In this document: piece by piece, positions 1-12,832 of the stretch | Layout: each line of letters begins with the position of its first letter | How positions within the stretch are numbered: position 1 is the stretch's first letter | Origin: Ehretia macrophylla | Taxonomy: Eukaryota > Streptophyta > Magnoliopsida > Boraginales > Ehretiaceae | Assembly (NCBI GenBank): GCA_037974665.1 | Contig: CM075771.1 | Coordinates: 17,209,425-17,273,424 of the forward strand | Length of the DNA: 64,000 nt | Direction of reading: 5' to 3' | Notes under the pieces: model-generated | Told to the model about the DNA's origin: nothing | Databases searched by the model: none | What the model saw: the letters and a program-made list of their open reading frames with translations, nothing else | Made by a program: the position numbers and the translations under genes

Positions 1-2090
1 CTCTCTCGCTTGGGGGCTAGCCTTCCTCGGAGAGTTGTGTTGTAGGATTTCGGGGTACATCTGGAGTACACCCATTTGGCGTGATAAGGGGATGATTTGA
101 AGTCGGCCGTAACAACTGATACTGGAAATGAACTGAGAGCAAAAGCTCACCGTATCCTTTTCACTATGTGTATAAGTACTCTCGCTTGGTTCCTAGAGGA
201 CCTCAGGGAGGAAAGACAGCTAAATGTGTTCTTTTACTTTTACATTACATTATGTACTTACTTATGATATATGTCATGCTTGCAAAAAGGGTTTTCATAA
301 GTTGAACCGGAAAAATGAGTTTCAAAACTTATTTCTCGTTCCCCCCTCGCTGAGTTCATAAGGACTCACCCTCTTTTATCATCTCAGGTGAAGAAGACCA
401 GAAACAGGTACCCGAGGACAACATGCCTTTTGATGATTCCTTGGAATGATTGCTTGCCCTACGTGCCTTACTTGACTATAGCCATTTTGTGAATGATATG
501 TTGCTTGAAGACTATTTCTTATGTTGCTTGTTGTTGTATTGTAAATGACCCTCGTTGTAATTTGGGGTCTAATTTTGGCTTGTACTGATCATAACTAGTT
601 AGACACTCTTGTGGTCGTTTTTGCTATCGCTACTGGCTAGTATCTATCATAGGATTATGAAGTACCAGGTAAGGATTAAGTAAAATGAATCTATCCAATC
701 TTAAGCAGGTACTCATTGTTAAGCTAAGATCAACAGGTACTTTTGTAACAAGGATTAACAAACAAACGAGACATAGTTATCATGCTAGGCTGTTAATCAA
801 ACGAGACTTCGAGACAACTAGTAGGCGTTTCAATTGATGATAAATAGTAATCTTAGTTGGAAATGAATTTGAGATTGAAAGTTTTGAGGCCTTTAGAAAA
901 TTAGATCAAACTAAGGAGCCCAATTACAGCCGTTATGCTGCCGGTTTTCTAGAGAATTTGTGGAGTTTAGGCTAAAACGTTAAGTGGTAAACTTTCATGA
1001 ACGATTAAGTACGTGAAATGACTTGAATGTGTCACGCCCCAACCCGGTCTATAAAGGTTAGACTAGGGTGTGAATTAAACATTTAAACCATGTCTCGTAC
1101 TTAGTCGTTCATAGAAGTTTAACACTTAACGTTTAGCCTAAACTCCATAATTTTTTGAAAAACCGGCAGCATAACGGCTGTAATTGGGCTCTTTAGTTTG
1201 GCCTAGTTCTCTAAACGCCTCAAATTTAATTTCCAACTAAGATTACTATTTACCGTCAATTGAAACGCCTACTAGTTATCTCGATGTCTCGTTTGATTAA
1301 TAACCTAGTATGATACCATGTCTCGTTTGTTTGTTAACCCTCGTTACAAAAGTACCTGTTGACCTAAGCTTAACAGTGGGTACCTGCTTAAGATTGGGTA
1401 GGTTCATTTTACTTAGTCCTTATCGGATACTTCATAATCCTATGATAGATACTAGCCAATAACGATAGCAAAACGACCATAGTAGTGTATGTCTAGTTAT
1501 TATCAGTACAAGCCAAAATTAGACCCCAAATTACAACGGGGGTCTTTTACATTACAAACATCAAGCAACATGAAAAGAAACAGTCTTCAAGCAGCATAGG
1601 GTTCACAATGGCCATATTCAAGCAAAGCACAAAGGACAGGCAATCATTCCAAGGAATCATCGTTAGGCACGTCGTCCTCGGGTACCTGTTCTTGATTTTC
1701 TTTACCTGAGATGATAAAAGAGGGTGAGTCTTTATGAACTCAGCGAGGGGGAACGAGAAATAGGTTTTGAAACTCATTTTCCGGTTCAACTTATGAAAAC
1801 CCTTTTTGCAAGCATGAATATATCACAAATAAGTAAACAACAAGAATAGAAAAGTAAAAGAACACAATTACCCGTCTTTCCTCCCCGAGGTCCTCTAGGA
1901 ACCAAGCGAGAGTACTTATACACATAGTGAAAAGGATACGATGAGCTTTTGCTCTCAGTTCATTTCCAGTATCAGTTGTTGCGGCCGACTTCAAATCATC
2001 CCTTTATCACGCCAAATGGGTGTACTCCGGATGTACCCTGAAATCCTACGACCCAACTCTCCGAGGAAGTCTAGCCCCCAAGCGAGAGAG
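1..2090. repeat. Large inverted repeat (two LTR ends head-on), ~1-kb arms
   Basis: Bases 1 to about 1020 (LTR-1, + sense) are the reverse complement of about 1079-2090 (LTR C, - sense), with roughly 60 bp between. For example ctctctcgcttgggggctag at 1-20 pairs with the reverse strand ending at 2090. The arms are similar but not identical. The structure follows from C inserting near the 3' end of LTR-1 in the opposite direction. Confidence 0.85.
1025..1029. repeat. Target-site duplication gaatg, left of solo LTR C
   Basis: The same pentamer lies at 4576-4580. Chromovirus integrases usually make 5-bp duplications. Confidence 0.9.
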
Positions 2091-4575
2091 GGAATTGAAC
2101 AATGGTAGTCATGGTTGCACCGGCAAGCCCGATGACGCCCGGTGTGCGTGAACGCTACCATGCCAGAATGAAAGGTTGCAACCTTGTATGCAATCCACAT
2201 TTATGACATTTAATATATCACATTAGGAGGACAACAAAGTAGGTTGCCTCCGAGCAGTCATAAGATTGCACATTGACAAGTAAACAAGCGAGGCACGATA
2301 AGACAAGTAATTTCACTTGAAAGGCACATGGAGTTATATGAACATTAAACGGGCAGCCATGTAAATCAAGTCATATAACTCATTTCAAAGTTCACGTAAT
2401 CAAATAACAAGATTATTCAACATGCAACGACATCTACGTGGTACCGGGTGCAAGAAAAGCCTACTTATCAACATGAAATCATCAAAATCATATTTAGGGC
2501 TACAAGGGCTACAAGGGCATCCTACTAAACATATAATCCAACACAACATCCAAAGGATCAACACTTAGCAAATTCACCTAGTTACTAGGGTTCCAATTCC
2601 TGCTTACCCGTGCGATTAAGCCCCAAGTCATCTCTAAATTAACTCAAGCCATGCATCGATTAATTCAAATACCCTCAAGTATTCAAAACAGTCCACACAA
2701 CATCCCAGTGCCACAATCCCAAGCATTTAATATAACAAGAGAAGCTACAATAATTTTTATAAGCATATCACTAAGTGAAACCCTTACTACAATGGAATGT
2801 TTTCTCACAGTCATTAAGACAAGAAAAAAATCTACAAATCCAGTGAAGAAGATGTCAAATTAAAGCTTAAGAAGGGAACTAAATTCAGAAACAAACCTTG
2901 CATCATTTGGAGTTCAAGTTCAATAGTTATAGCCAAAAAAGTGAGGTTGCACAAAACTGTCCAGATTTGTACACATTTCAATACTTGTCGTTTTTTAGGT
3001 CCTTAGAGTCAGATTTAACCTTAGTCCATTTCTGACAAAAACGTCCAGAACTGAAAAATCTAGCAGCACACCAAATTTTATGCATTTTGAATGTCATTTA
3101 CTAAGTCAAAACTGGTTTGTTCCACAAGGTCAGTGAATCTGCCAAAACCTGCTTCATTTTTCCAGACTTTCCAGATTTGGACACATTTTAATGATTTGCC
3201 ATTTTGAGGACCTTAGAGTCAAAATTAGCTTTGGCCTATTTCCACAAAAAATGTTCAGAACTGGCAAAAATAGTTACCCACCAATTTTAAACATCATTTA
3301 CCTAGCCAAAATCACCTCGTACCGACAAGATAGAAAGCTGTCACATGCACGATTTCGTCTATCATCACATTCTAGCCCAAAATCTTGCCATGCATGGTTG
3401 TAAAAGCTTATGAACACACATATATCTCAAGTACAGAAGCAAAGATAAACATTTAACAGCATGCATGTGGTTTTTTGAAATATTTTCAAGATGTTTTAGC
3501 CCTCACCTTAGCAAAACAACAAGAAGATGCACAAGACTCTTGGTGAAGCACAAAGTTGATCTTCTTCCTTGCTTAGCCGAGACACCACTCGATTTTCTCT
3601 ATTTTTCCTAGCTTAGTGACCAAGTTCTTAGTAGATGCATGTGGTTAGAACAAGAAGAAAAGAAATGAAAGCTAGCAAACTCACCTAAGCCCAAATGGAG
3701 ATTCAAAGAGCTTGCATGTGTGTTTCTTGCAACCTAGCTTGCTTAGTTGAGCTTCCTAGCTTCTTGCTTGCCTTGATGAATCATGGAGTGATGAAGATAA
3801 GCTATGGAGTATAGGAACTCAGCCAAAGCCGAGAGAAAAAGAGAAGAATGAGAGGGAGAGAGAGAAATGTGAGGAAGTGAGAGAAATGAAAGAAAAAATG
3901 AAAGCCTTGCAAATGATGAAGCATGTGTCGCCCTTGGGAATAGAAATTTCAAATTTGTGTCTTCAAGAAGCATGGTTTTTGAATTTCCTAGCATGGGCAA
4001 GGAGCTTATGTCGAGATTGGGAGCTTTGAGGAGGTCTTTGAGCTAATTTTTTATGCATTTGTGTCATAGAATGTCACAGAATGTTTGGGAATAAGATTTG
4101 AATTATGCAAAGCAATCACAAGGCACACAAGGTGGTCGGCCAAGGCATGAAAAATATGAATCTTTGTCATCTTTTGAGCTTTATTTAATTGTGTGTTTGG
4201 AAAGTGCAAAAGAATAAGGAATAAATAATAAAAATGTCTAGCTTTTGATCAATTTCGTCTTCTAGTGGATTGAATTAGTAATTTAATATTAGTTAGTAGG
4301 ATTAATTAATGACCTAGTGCTTCGTGTAAGATGCTTTCTTGATTAGCGTGAGGGCATGTTTTCCTAGGTCTAGGGCACGGATTACGAGGTAGGGCATGAA
4401 CTACGAGACGAATGCACGCTTCCCAAGTAAATGCATGCAACTCTAAATAAATGCACGTAATTCAATGCAAGGCACTAAAAAGAAACACGATTCTTAAACC
4501 TAGGTCAAGGCACACAAATCTAGGTTAAGGCACACGAAACGAGGTATCGCACGCAAATCGAGATCGAGCCTCACA
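1030..4575 (-). mobile_element. Solo LTR C (- sense), 3546 bp
   Basis: On the + strand it runs from tgtcacgccccaacccgg to gcctcaca, i.e. TG...CA termini. It is flanked by gaatg at 1025-1029 and 4576-4580, a 5-bp target-site duplication. No gag-pol is present, so this is a solo LTR, the usual product of recombination between the two LTRs of a full element. It carries the family landmarks in - sense: short U3 repeats near 4340-4575, a GA-rich strand at about 3832-3895, the GC-rich hairpin near 2117-2148 and the palindrome aaggttgcaacctt near 2173. It inserted into LTR-1 of the same family in opposite orientation. Confidence 0.92.
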
Positions 4576-4580
4576 GAATG
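4576..4580. repeat. Target-site duplication gaatg, right of solo LTR C
   Basis: Directly follows the gcctcaca end of LTR C and resumes LTR-1 sequence (tttagatcac...). Confidence 0.9.
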
Positions 4581-4630
4581 TTTAGATCACTCCCTAGTTT
4601 AACCTCTATAGGTCGGGTTGGGGCATGACA

Positions 4631-7600
4631 CGCAGCCGAGCAGGCTTGCTGCCCCCGTCGTAGAGCTCTTGGAGAGCTTTCCAACTGTATGTTGTGTGCC
4701 ACGTAACTCCTTACGGATAAAAAGTTATGGGCACCGAAGCGACGGAGACCTGGTCCTAAGCCCCACGCCCTCGATTTGCGGGCTCAGCCTCTACGTGAAC
4801 CGAAGTTGTCTTGCCCAAGGTAGAGTGGGATTCGGTAATAGAAATGTGATGAATTAGGTTGTCGTCCTTTTCATGGCTAACGACGTACAATCCGGGATGG
4901 AAAAACAGCGCAAAAGAAGAAAAGTGTCCCGAAACATATGAAAATGTTTGATTTTGGGCTCCGAAAATAGGCTCAGCTGGGCAGGCTTGTTGCCCCCGTC
5001 GTAGAGTTCTCGGTGAGCTTTCCAACGGTCTGCTGTGCGCCGCGTCACTCTTTACGGATCAAAAGTTATGGACCCCAGAGCGACGGAGACCTGGTCCTAA
5101 GCCCCCCGCCCTCGGTTTGCGACCCCAGCCTCTACGGGAAGCGATGTTGTCTTGCCCAAAGTGGCATGGGTTTTGGTAATAGAAATGTGATGGATTAAGT
5201 TGTCGTCCTTTTCGCGGCTCACGACGTATGATCCGGGACGAAAAAACAGCGGAAAAGAAGAAAAGTGTCTTGAAACTTATGAAAACGTTCGATCTTGGGC
5301 TCCAAAAATAGGAGCAGCTATGCAGGCTTGCCGCCTCCGTCGTAGAGCTCTCAAAGAGTTTTCCAATGGTATGATGTGCACCGCATAACTCCTTACAGAT
5401 CAAAAGTTATGGGCACCGGAGCGATGGAGACTTGGTCCTAAGCCCCACAGACTCGATTTGCGGTCCCACCCTCTACGTGAAGCAAAGTTGTCTTGCCCAA
5501 GGTGGCATGGGATTTGGTAATAGAAATGTCATGGATTTGGTTGTCGTCATTTTCGCGGCTCACGACGTACGATCCGGGACGGAAAAACAGCGCCAAAAAA
5601 GAAAAATTTCCAGAAACTGATGAAAACGTTCGATTTTGGGCTCCGAAAATAGGCGCAAATGACCAGACTTGCTGCCCCCGTTGTAGAGCTCTCGGAGAGT
5701 TTTCCAACAGTATGTTGTGCGCTGCGTAACTCCTTACGGATCAAAATTTATGGGCACCGGAGCTACGGAGACCTGGTTCTAAGCCCCACGCCCTCGGTTT
5801 GCGGGCCCAACCTCTACGTGAAGTGAAGTTTTCTTGCCCAAGATGGCGTGGTATTCGATAATAGAAATGTGATGGATTAGGTTCTCATCCTTTTCACTGC
5901 TCACGACGTACGATCCGGGACAGAAAAACAATGCAAAAGATGAAAAGTATCCCGAAACTGAGGAAAATGATCAATTTTGGGCTCAGAAAATAGGCGTAGC
6001 CTAGCAAACTTGCTACCCACATCGTAGAGCTCTCGGAGAGCTTCCTAACGGTATGCTGTGCGCCGCGTAACTACATACTGATCAAAAGTTATGGGCACTG
6101 GAGCGACGGAGACCTGGTCCCCAGCCCCACACCCTCGGTTTGCGGGCCCAGCCTCTACGTGAAGCGAAGTTGTCTTGCCCAAGGTGCTGTGTGATTCTGT
6201 AATAGAAATGTGATGGATTAGGTTGTCGTCCTTTTCGCAGCACACGACGTACAATCCGGGATGAAAAAAACAGCGCAAAAGAAGAAAAGTGTCCTAAAAC
6301 TAATGAAAACGTTCGATTTTGGGATCTGAAAATAGGCGCAGCCGAGCAAGCTTGCTGCCCCAGTTGTAGAGCTCTCGAAAAGCTTTCCAACGGCATGCTG
6401 TGCGCCGCGTAACTCCTTACGGATCAAAAGTTATGGGCACCAGAGCGTCGGAGACCTGGTCCTAAGCCCCACGCCCTTGGTTTGCGGGCCGAGCCTCTAC
6501 GTGAAGCGAAGTTGTCTTGCCCAAGGTGGCGAGGGATTCAATAAAAGAAATGTGATGGATTAGGTTGTCGTCCTTTTCGGGGTTCACGACGTACGATCCG
6601 GGACGGAAAAACAGTGCAAAAGAAAAAAAGTGTCTCGAAATTGAAGAAATTTTTTGAATTTGGGCTCCGAAAACAGGCGCAGCAGAGCAAGCTTGCTGCC
6701 CCCGTCGTAGAGCTCTCGAAGTGGTTTCCAACAGTATGCTATGCGCAGCGTAACTCCGTACGGATCAGAAGTTATGGGCACCGGAGCGACGGAGACCTGG
6801 TTCTAAGCCCTACGCCATCAATTTGCGGGCCCAGCCTCTACATGAAGCGAAGTTGTCTTACCTAAGGTGCTGTAGGATTCAGTAATAGAAATGTGATGGA
6901 TTAGGTTGTTGTCCTTTTCGCGGCTCATGACATACGATTTAGGACGGAAAAACAGCGCAAAAGAAGAAAAGTATCCCGATACTGATGAAAATGTTCAATT
7001 TTGGGCTTCAAAAATAAGTGCAGCTGAGCAAGCTTGTTCCCCCCGTCGTAGAGCTCTTAGAGAACTTTCCAACGGTATGCTGTGCACCGTGTAACTCCTT
7101 ACGAATCAAAAGTTAGGGCCACTGGAGCGACGGAGACCTAGACCCAAGCCCCACGCCCTCGGTTTACGGGCCCAGCCTCTACGTGAAGCGAAGTTGGCTT
7201 GCCCAAGGGGCCGTGGGATTTGGTAATAGAAATGTGATGGATTAAGTTGTCGTCATTTTCGCGGCTCACGATGTACGATCCAGGCCAGAAAAACAGCGCA
7301 AAAGAAGAAAAGTATCCCGAAATTGATATAAACATTCAATTTTGGTCTCCGAAAACAGATGCAGCCGAGAAGGCTTGCTGCCCCCGTCGTAGAGCTCTCG
7401 GAGAGCTTTACAACAGTGTGTTGTGCGCCGCGTAACTCCTTACAGATCAAAAGTAATGGGCACTGGAAAGACGGAGATCTGGTCCTAAGCCCCACACCCT
7501 CGGTTTGCGGGCCTAGCCTCTACATGAAGCAAAGTTTTCTTGCACAAGGTACCGTGGGATTCGATAATAGAAATGTGATGGATTAGGTTGTTGTCCTTTT

Positions 7601-8396
7601 CGCAGCTCACGACGTACGATCAGAGACGGAAAAACAACGCCAAAGAAGAAAATTGTCTAGAAACTGATGAAAACGTTCGATTTTGGGCTCCCAAAATAGG
7701 CGCAGCCAAGCAAGCTTGCTGCCCCCATCGTAGAGCTCTCAAAGAGCTTTCCAACGGTATGTTGGGCGCTGCGTAACTCCTTACGGATCAAAAGTTATGG
7801 GCACCAGAGCGACGGAGACCTGGTCCTAAGCCCCACGCCCTCGGTTTGCGGGCCCTGCCTCTATGTGAAGCCAAGTTGTCTTGCCTAAGGTGGAGTGGGA
7901 TTCGCTAATAGAAATTTGATGGATTAGGTTGTCGTCCTTTTCGCGGCTCATGACGTATGATCCGGACGGAAAAACAGCGCAAAAGAAGAAAAGTGTCCAG
8001 AAACTGATGAAAATGTTCGATTTTGGGCTCCGAAAAAAGGTGCAGCCAAGGCGCAGCCAAGCAAGCTTGTTGCCCCCATCGTAGGGCTCTCATAGATCTT
8101 TCCAACGGTATGCTGTGCTCCGCGTAAATCTTTACGGATCAAAAGTTATGGGCACCGGAGCCACGGAGACCTGGTCCTAAGCCTCACGCCCTCGGTTTGC
8201 GGGCCCAGTCTCTACGTGAAGCGAAGTTTTTTGCCCAAGGTGGCGTGGGATTCGGTAATAGAAATGTGCTGAATTAGGTTGTCGTCCTTTTCGCGGCTCA
8301 CGACGTACGAATCGGGACGAAAAAACAACGCAAAATAAGAAAATTGACCAGAAACTAATGAAAGCATTTGATTTTGGGCTCCGAAAACTGGCGCAG
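4631..8396. repeat. Satellite array, segment 1 (11 monomers of ~341 bp)
   Basis: Repeats of the landmark ttacggatcaaaagttatgg occur near 4711, 5052, 5393, 5734, 6075 and 6417, so the period is 341-342 bp. Other landmarks in order are gagcgacggagacctggtcc, cctctacgtgaagcgaagtt, gattcggtaatagaaatgtg, cacgacgtacgatccgggac, gcgcagccgagcaggcttg and tagagctctcggagagcttt. Monomers differ by roughly 10-15 percent by eye. The monomer near 8040 has an 11-bp duplication (gcagccaag twice). The many short open frames here are not genes: the period is not a multiple of three, indels are common, and several frames open only at TTG. Confidence 0.95.
8392..8396. repeat. Target-site duplication cgcag, left of element 2
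   Basis: Matches 23465-23469. Lies at about base 262-266 of the satellite monomer (base 1 = first t of ttacggatc). Confidence 0.92.
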
Positions 8397-9107
8397 TGTC
8401 ACGCCGCAACTCGGCCTATAAGGTTAGACTAGGGTGTGATCTAAACATTCAAGTCTCGTCTCGTACTTAATCGATCATGAAAATTTAACACTTAATGTTT
8501 AGCCTAAACTCCAAAATTTTCTTGAAAACTGGCAGCATAACGGCTGTAATTGGGCTATTGGTTCGACCTAATCCTCTAAACGCCTCAAATTTTCCAATCT
8601 CAATTTTGTTTCCAACTAGGATTATTATTTACCATCAATTGAAACACCTATTAACTATATGTCACGTTTGATTAATAACCTAGCATGATACTGTGTCTCG
8701 TTTGTTTGTTAATCCTCGTTATAAAGTACTTGTTGATCTTAGCTTAATATCGAGTACCTGCTTAAGATTGGATAGGTTCATTTACTTAGTCCTTACCTGT
8801 TACGTCATAATCCTATGATAGAAACTAGTAGTAATAATAGCAAAACGATCATAGTAGTGTCTAGTGTCTGTCTAGTTAATATCAATACAAACCAAAATTA
8901 GACCCCAAATTACAACAGGGGTCTTTTACATTACAAACATTGAACAACATAAAAAGAAATGGTCTTCAAGTAGCATAGTGTTCATAAATAGTCATAATCA
9001 CGCAAAACACATAGGACAGACAATCACTCCAAGGAATCATCGTTAGGCACATCGTCCTCAGGTACCTGTTCTTGATCTTCTTCACCTGAGATGATAAAAG
9101 AGGGTGA

Positions 9108-9112
9108 GTCCT
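9108..9112. repeat. Target-site duplication gtcct, left of solo LTR B
   Basis: Matches 12833-12837; the host LTR reads gagtcctta across the empty site in other copies. Confidence 0.9.
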
Positions 9113-12100
9113 TGTCACGCCCTAACCCGGCCTATAAAGGTTAGAGTAGGGTGTGATCTAAACATTCAAGTCCTTTCACGTACTTAATCGTTCAAGGAGG
9201 TTTAGTACTTAATATTTAATCCTAGACTCCAAAATTTTTCAAAAAACCGGCAGCATAACGGCTGTAATTGGGCTCTTTGGTTTGACCTAATTCTCTAAAC
9301 GCCTCAATTATTCCAATCATTAATCCAATTCCATTAAGGACTCCTATTTGTCACCAATCGATTTGCCTGCTAGTTTATCTTGAAAGTCTCGTTTGGTTAA
9401 TAAGCCTAACATGATAACTATGCCCCTGTTTATTTGTCAATTTCCTATAATGCAAGTACCTATTATCCTTTAGTTTGCAAATGAGCACCTAAGTGAAATT
9501 AGATAGAATTAATTTAGTTGATTGTTCATCTAGTGGTTTGAATGCTTACGATAACTACTAATTAAGAAAACGAAAGCAAACAACCAAATAAAAGTTCTTC
9601 CAGTTATAGATAGTACAATCCCAGAATTAGACCCAAATTACAACGGGGTCATTTACATCAATAAACAACGAGCAACATAAAAGAAATAGTCTTCAAGTAG
9701 CATAGTTCATAAATAGCCATAATCACGCAAAGCACACAAGACAGGCAATCACTCCAAGGAATCATCGTTAGGCACATCGTCCTCGGGTACCTGTTCGTGA
9801 TCTTCTTCACCTGAGATGATAAAAGAGGGTGAGTCCTTATGAACTCAGCGAGGGGGAACGAGAAATAGGTTTTGAAACTCATTTTCTGGTTCAACTTATA
9901 AAAATCCTTTTACAAGCATGATTATATCAATAATACAAGTATAGAAACAAAAATACCAGTCTTTCCTCCCCGAGGTTCTCTAGGAACCAAGCGAGAGTAC
10001 TTATACACATAGTAAAAAGGATACAGTGAGCTTTTGCTCTCAAATCAGTTTCAAAATCAGAAGTTGCGGCCGACGTCAAATCATTCCCCAAACACGCCAG
10101 GTGGGTGTACTCCGGATGTACCCCGAAATCCTACGACCCAATTCTCCGAGGAAGTCTAGCCCCCAAGCGAGAGAGGGAATGGGACCATGGTAGTCACGGG
10201 TGCACCGGCAAGCCCGATGCCACCCGGTGTACGTGATCGCTACCATGCCGACAAGAAAGGTTGCAACCTTGTATGCAATGCACATTCATGATAGGTAATA
10301 TATCATAGTAGGAGGACAACAAAGTAGGTTGCCTCCGGACAGTCATAAGATTGCACATTGACAGGTAAACAAGCAGGGCACGATAAGACAGGAAATTTCA
10401 CTTGAAGGCATATAGAGTTATATGAAAATTAAACGGGCAGCCATGTAACACATGTAAAACAAGCTATATAACTCATTAAGAAGCCCACGTGATCAAGTGA
10501 TAAGATTATTCAACATGCAATGACATCAATCATGGGTTCGGGTGCAAGAAAAGCTTATTTGTCAACATGCAATGGTCAAAATCACATTTGAAGTTATAAG
10601 ACATTTACGGGCAGCCCACTAAGCATATAATTCCCACACAATGTCCAATTGATCAATACTTAACAAAACTACCTAGTCATTAGGGTTTCCATTTCATGTA
10701 TATTCGTGCAATTTGAGCCTCAACCCAACTCAAAGTCAATCTCAAACCATGCATCATTTAATTCAACATCCTCAAACATTAAAAACAGTCCACACAACAT
10801 CCCGTAGCTATAATCCCAAGCATTTAATTCAACAAGAGGAGTCACAACAATTTTTCTAAGCACAACATTAAGTGAAACCCTTACTGCAATAGGCTGTCTT
10901 CTTATAATCAATCGGATAAGCAAAAAATCTCCAAATTCATTGAATAAGATGTCAAATTAAATCTTAAGAAGTTAAATAAAATCAGAAACAAACCTTTCAT
11001 CTATTGGAGTTCGGGATCATTAGATATAGCCGAAACAGTGAAGTAGCACAAAACTGTCCAGATTTGCACACTTTTCCGAAATTGACGTGTTTGAGGTCCT
11101 TAAGGTCAGTTTTAGCCTTGGTCCATTTCTGACAAAATTGTCCAGAACTGACAAATATAGAGGTACACCAAATTTCATGCATTTTGGACATCATTTACTA
11201 AGTCAAATATGGTTCGTTCCACAAGGTCAGTGCATCTGCCAAAACCTGCTTCATTTTTCCAGATTTCCAGATTTGGTCACATTTTAAAGATTTGCCATTT
11301 TGAGGACCTTAGAGTCAAAATTAGCTTCGGCCTATTTCTGGGAAAATGTTCAAAACTGTCCAAACTAGTCACCTACCAATTTTCATGCATTTTCAACATC
11401 ATTTGCCTAGCTAAACTTACCTCGAACAGACTGGTCAGAGAGCTATCAACAATTTCGACTTCACCTAGCATCATTTTCAAGCCAAGATCTTGCCATGCAT
11501 GGTTGTTTAAGCTTATGAACGACCATATAGCTCAAGTACAGAAGCAAATACACACATTTATTAGCATGCATGTGGATTTTTGAAGAGTTTTCAAAAGGTT
11601 TTAGCCCTCACCTTAGCAATCAACCACAAAGATGCCCAAAAAAAACTTGTTGAATCTTCAAATCTCTTCTTCTTCTTGCTTAGCCGAGATTCCAACTTGG
11701 TTTCTCTATTTTTCCTAGCCTAGTGATCAATTTCTTAGCACATGCATGAGGTTAGAACAAGAATAAAAGAAATGGAAGCCAAGAAAACTTACCTAGGCCG
11801 AAAATGGTGACTCAAAATGCTTGCATGTGTGTTTCTTGCATCCTAGCTTGCTTGGGTGAGTTTCTTTGCTTGTGGTTTGTCTTGATGCACCTTAGGATGA
11901 TGAAGATGAGCTAAGAGGTGGAGAAAACTCAGCCAAAACCGAAATGGAGAGAGAGAATGAGAAGGAGAGAGAGAAAATGTGAGAGGAAAGAAGAAAAGAG
12001 AAAAAAAAGAAGTTTTTTGCATTATTCAAGCACTTGGTCGGCCTTGGGCCATTAAATTCTGATTTTTGTGTCTTCAATGTGTGATTTTAAAATTTTTAGC

Positions 12101-12832
12101 ATGGGCAAAGGTGGTTTGGTTGAGCAAGGTAGAGGATTTAGGTGGTTTTGAGCATTTTTTTAATGCATTGTGCTAAGTGTTTGTCATAGTTTGTTTAGGA
12201 ATAATTCTTTATGCATTTGTGTCATTAGAATTGTCATAGGAATGTTGGGAAATTAGGGAATCTAGGTAGAATAAAATATAGGAATGTTTGTTGATGAGTT
12301 GAATTATGAATAGAATAATAGTTAGTGGAAAAAGTAGGAATAGTTTAGTATTATTTTATTGTTAGTGGAGTTTGTAAAGAATTTGAATTAGGAATATAAT
12401 ATTGGTTAGTGGATTGTGTAGGATTATTTTAGTGTCTAGTGCTTTGTGTAGGATTCTTTCTTGATTAACGTGGTGGCACGAATTCATAGGTCCAGGGCAC
12501 GAATTACAAGGTAGACACGAACTACGAGGTAAGACACAAAATTCAAGACTAATGCACGTAATCCTAGGTGAATGCACATAAACCAATGCAAGGCACGTAA
12601 TTCAATGCAACGCACGCAAATCAAGGCACGACTCTATATCTAGGTTAAGGTACGCAGTTCAAAGTTAGGGCACACGAAACGAGGTAATGCTCGTACATCG
12701 AGGTCAGGGCACGTATATCTAGGTATCGCACGAAAACCAAGACAAGACACGTAATCTAAGGTCGGTCATATAATTAGGGATCTATGGCACGCAAATCGAG
12801 GTATGACACGTTATTCGGGGTCGGGCCTCACA
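9113..12832 (-). mobile_element. Solo LTR B (- sense), 3720 bp, divergent subfamily
   Basis: Runs from tgtcacgccctaacccgg to gggcctcaca on the + strand and is flanked by gtcct at 9108-9112 and 12833-12837. It is nested in the left LTR of element 2, so it inserted later. Its sequence at about 9330-9630 (U5 side) departs strongly from the LTRs of elements 2 and 3, and its U3 short-repeat block (about 12470-12832) is longer than theirs. I read it as a separate LTR subfamily. It has no coding region. A GA-rich strand occurs at 11947-12010. Confidence 0.92.

Larger units (their letters stand above)
1..4630 (+). mobile_element. LTR-1: 3' part of a chromovirus LTR (+ sense), split by solo LTR C
   Basis: Bases 1-1029 and 4581-4630 form the 3' part of one LTR in + sense. 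Base 1 matches base 62545 of solo LTR D, so about 2.7 kb of the LTR lies to the left of the window. The LTR ends in ...gggttggggcatgaca at 4630 and the satellite begins at 4631. Solo LTR C sits inside it, flanked by the 5-bp duplication gaatg. Whether LTR-1 is a solo LTR or the 3' LTR of a complete element cannot be told, because the left side is missing. The first satellite bases after it are cgcag, the same pentamer duplicated around element 2. Confidence 0.88.

Noticed and set aside
3832..3895. GA/CT-rich tracts in each LTR as microsatellite loci
   Set aside because: They are a shared part of the LTR, better explained as a pyrimidine patch in LTR sense than as independent microsatellites.
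5560..5580. CENP-B-box-like match in the monomer (gacgtacgatccggg)
   Set aside because: Seven of nine core positions fit, but the TTCG half is absent, and plants have no established CENP-B box system.
4618..8409. Dozens of 60-120-codon ORFs in the satellite
   Set aside because: They repeat with each monomer, shift frame with the 341-bp period, often begin only at TTG, and carry indels that ignore reading frame.
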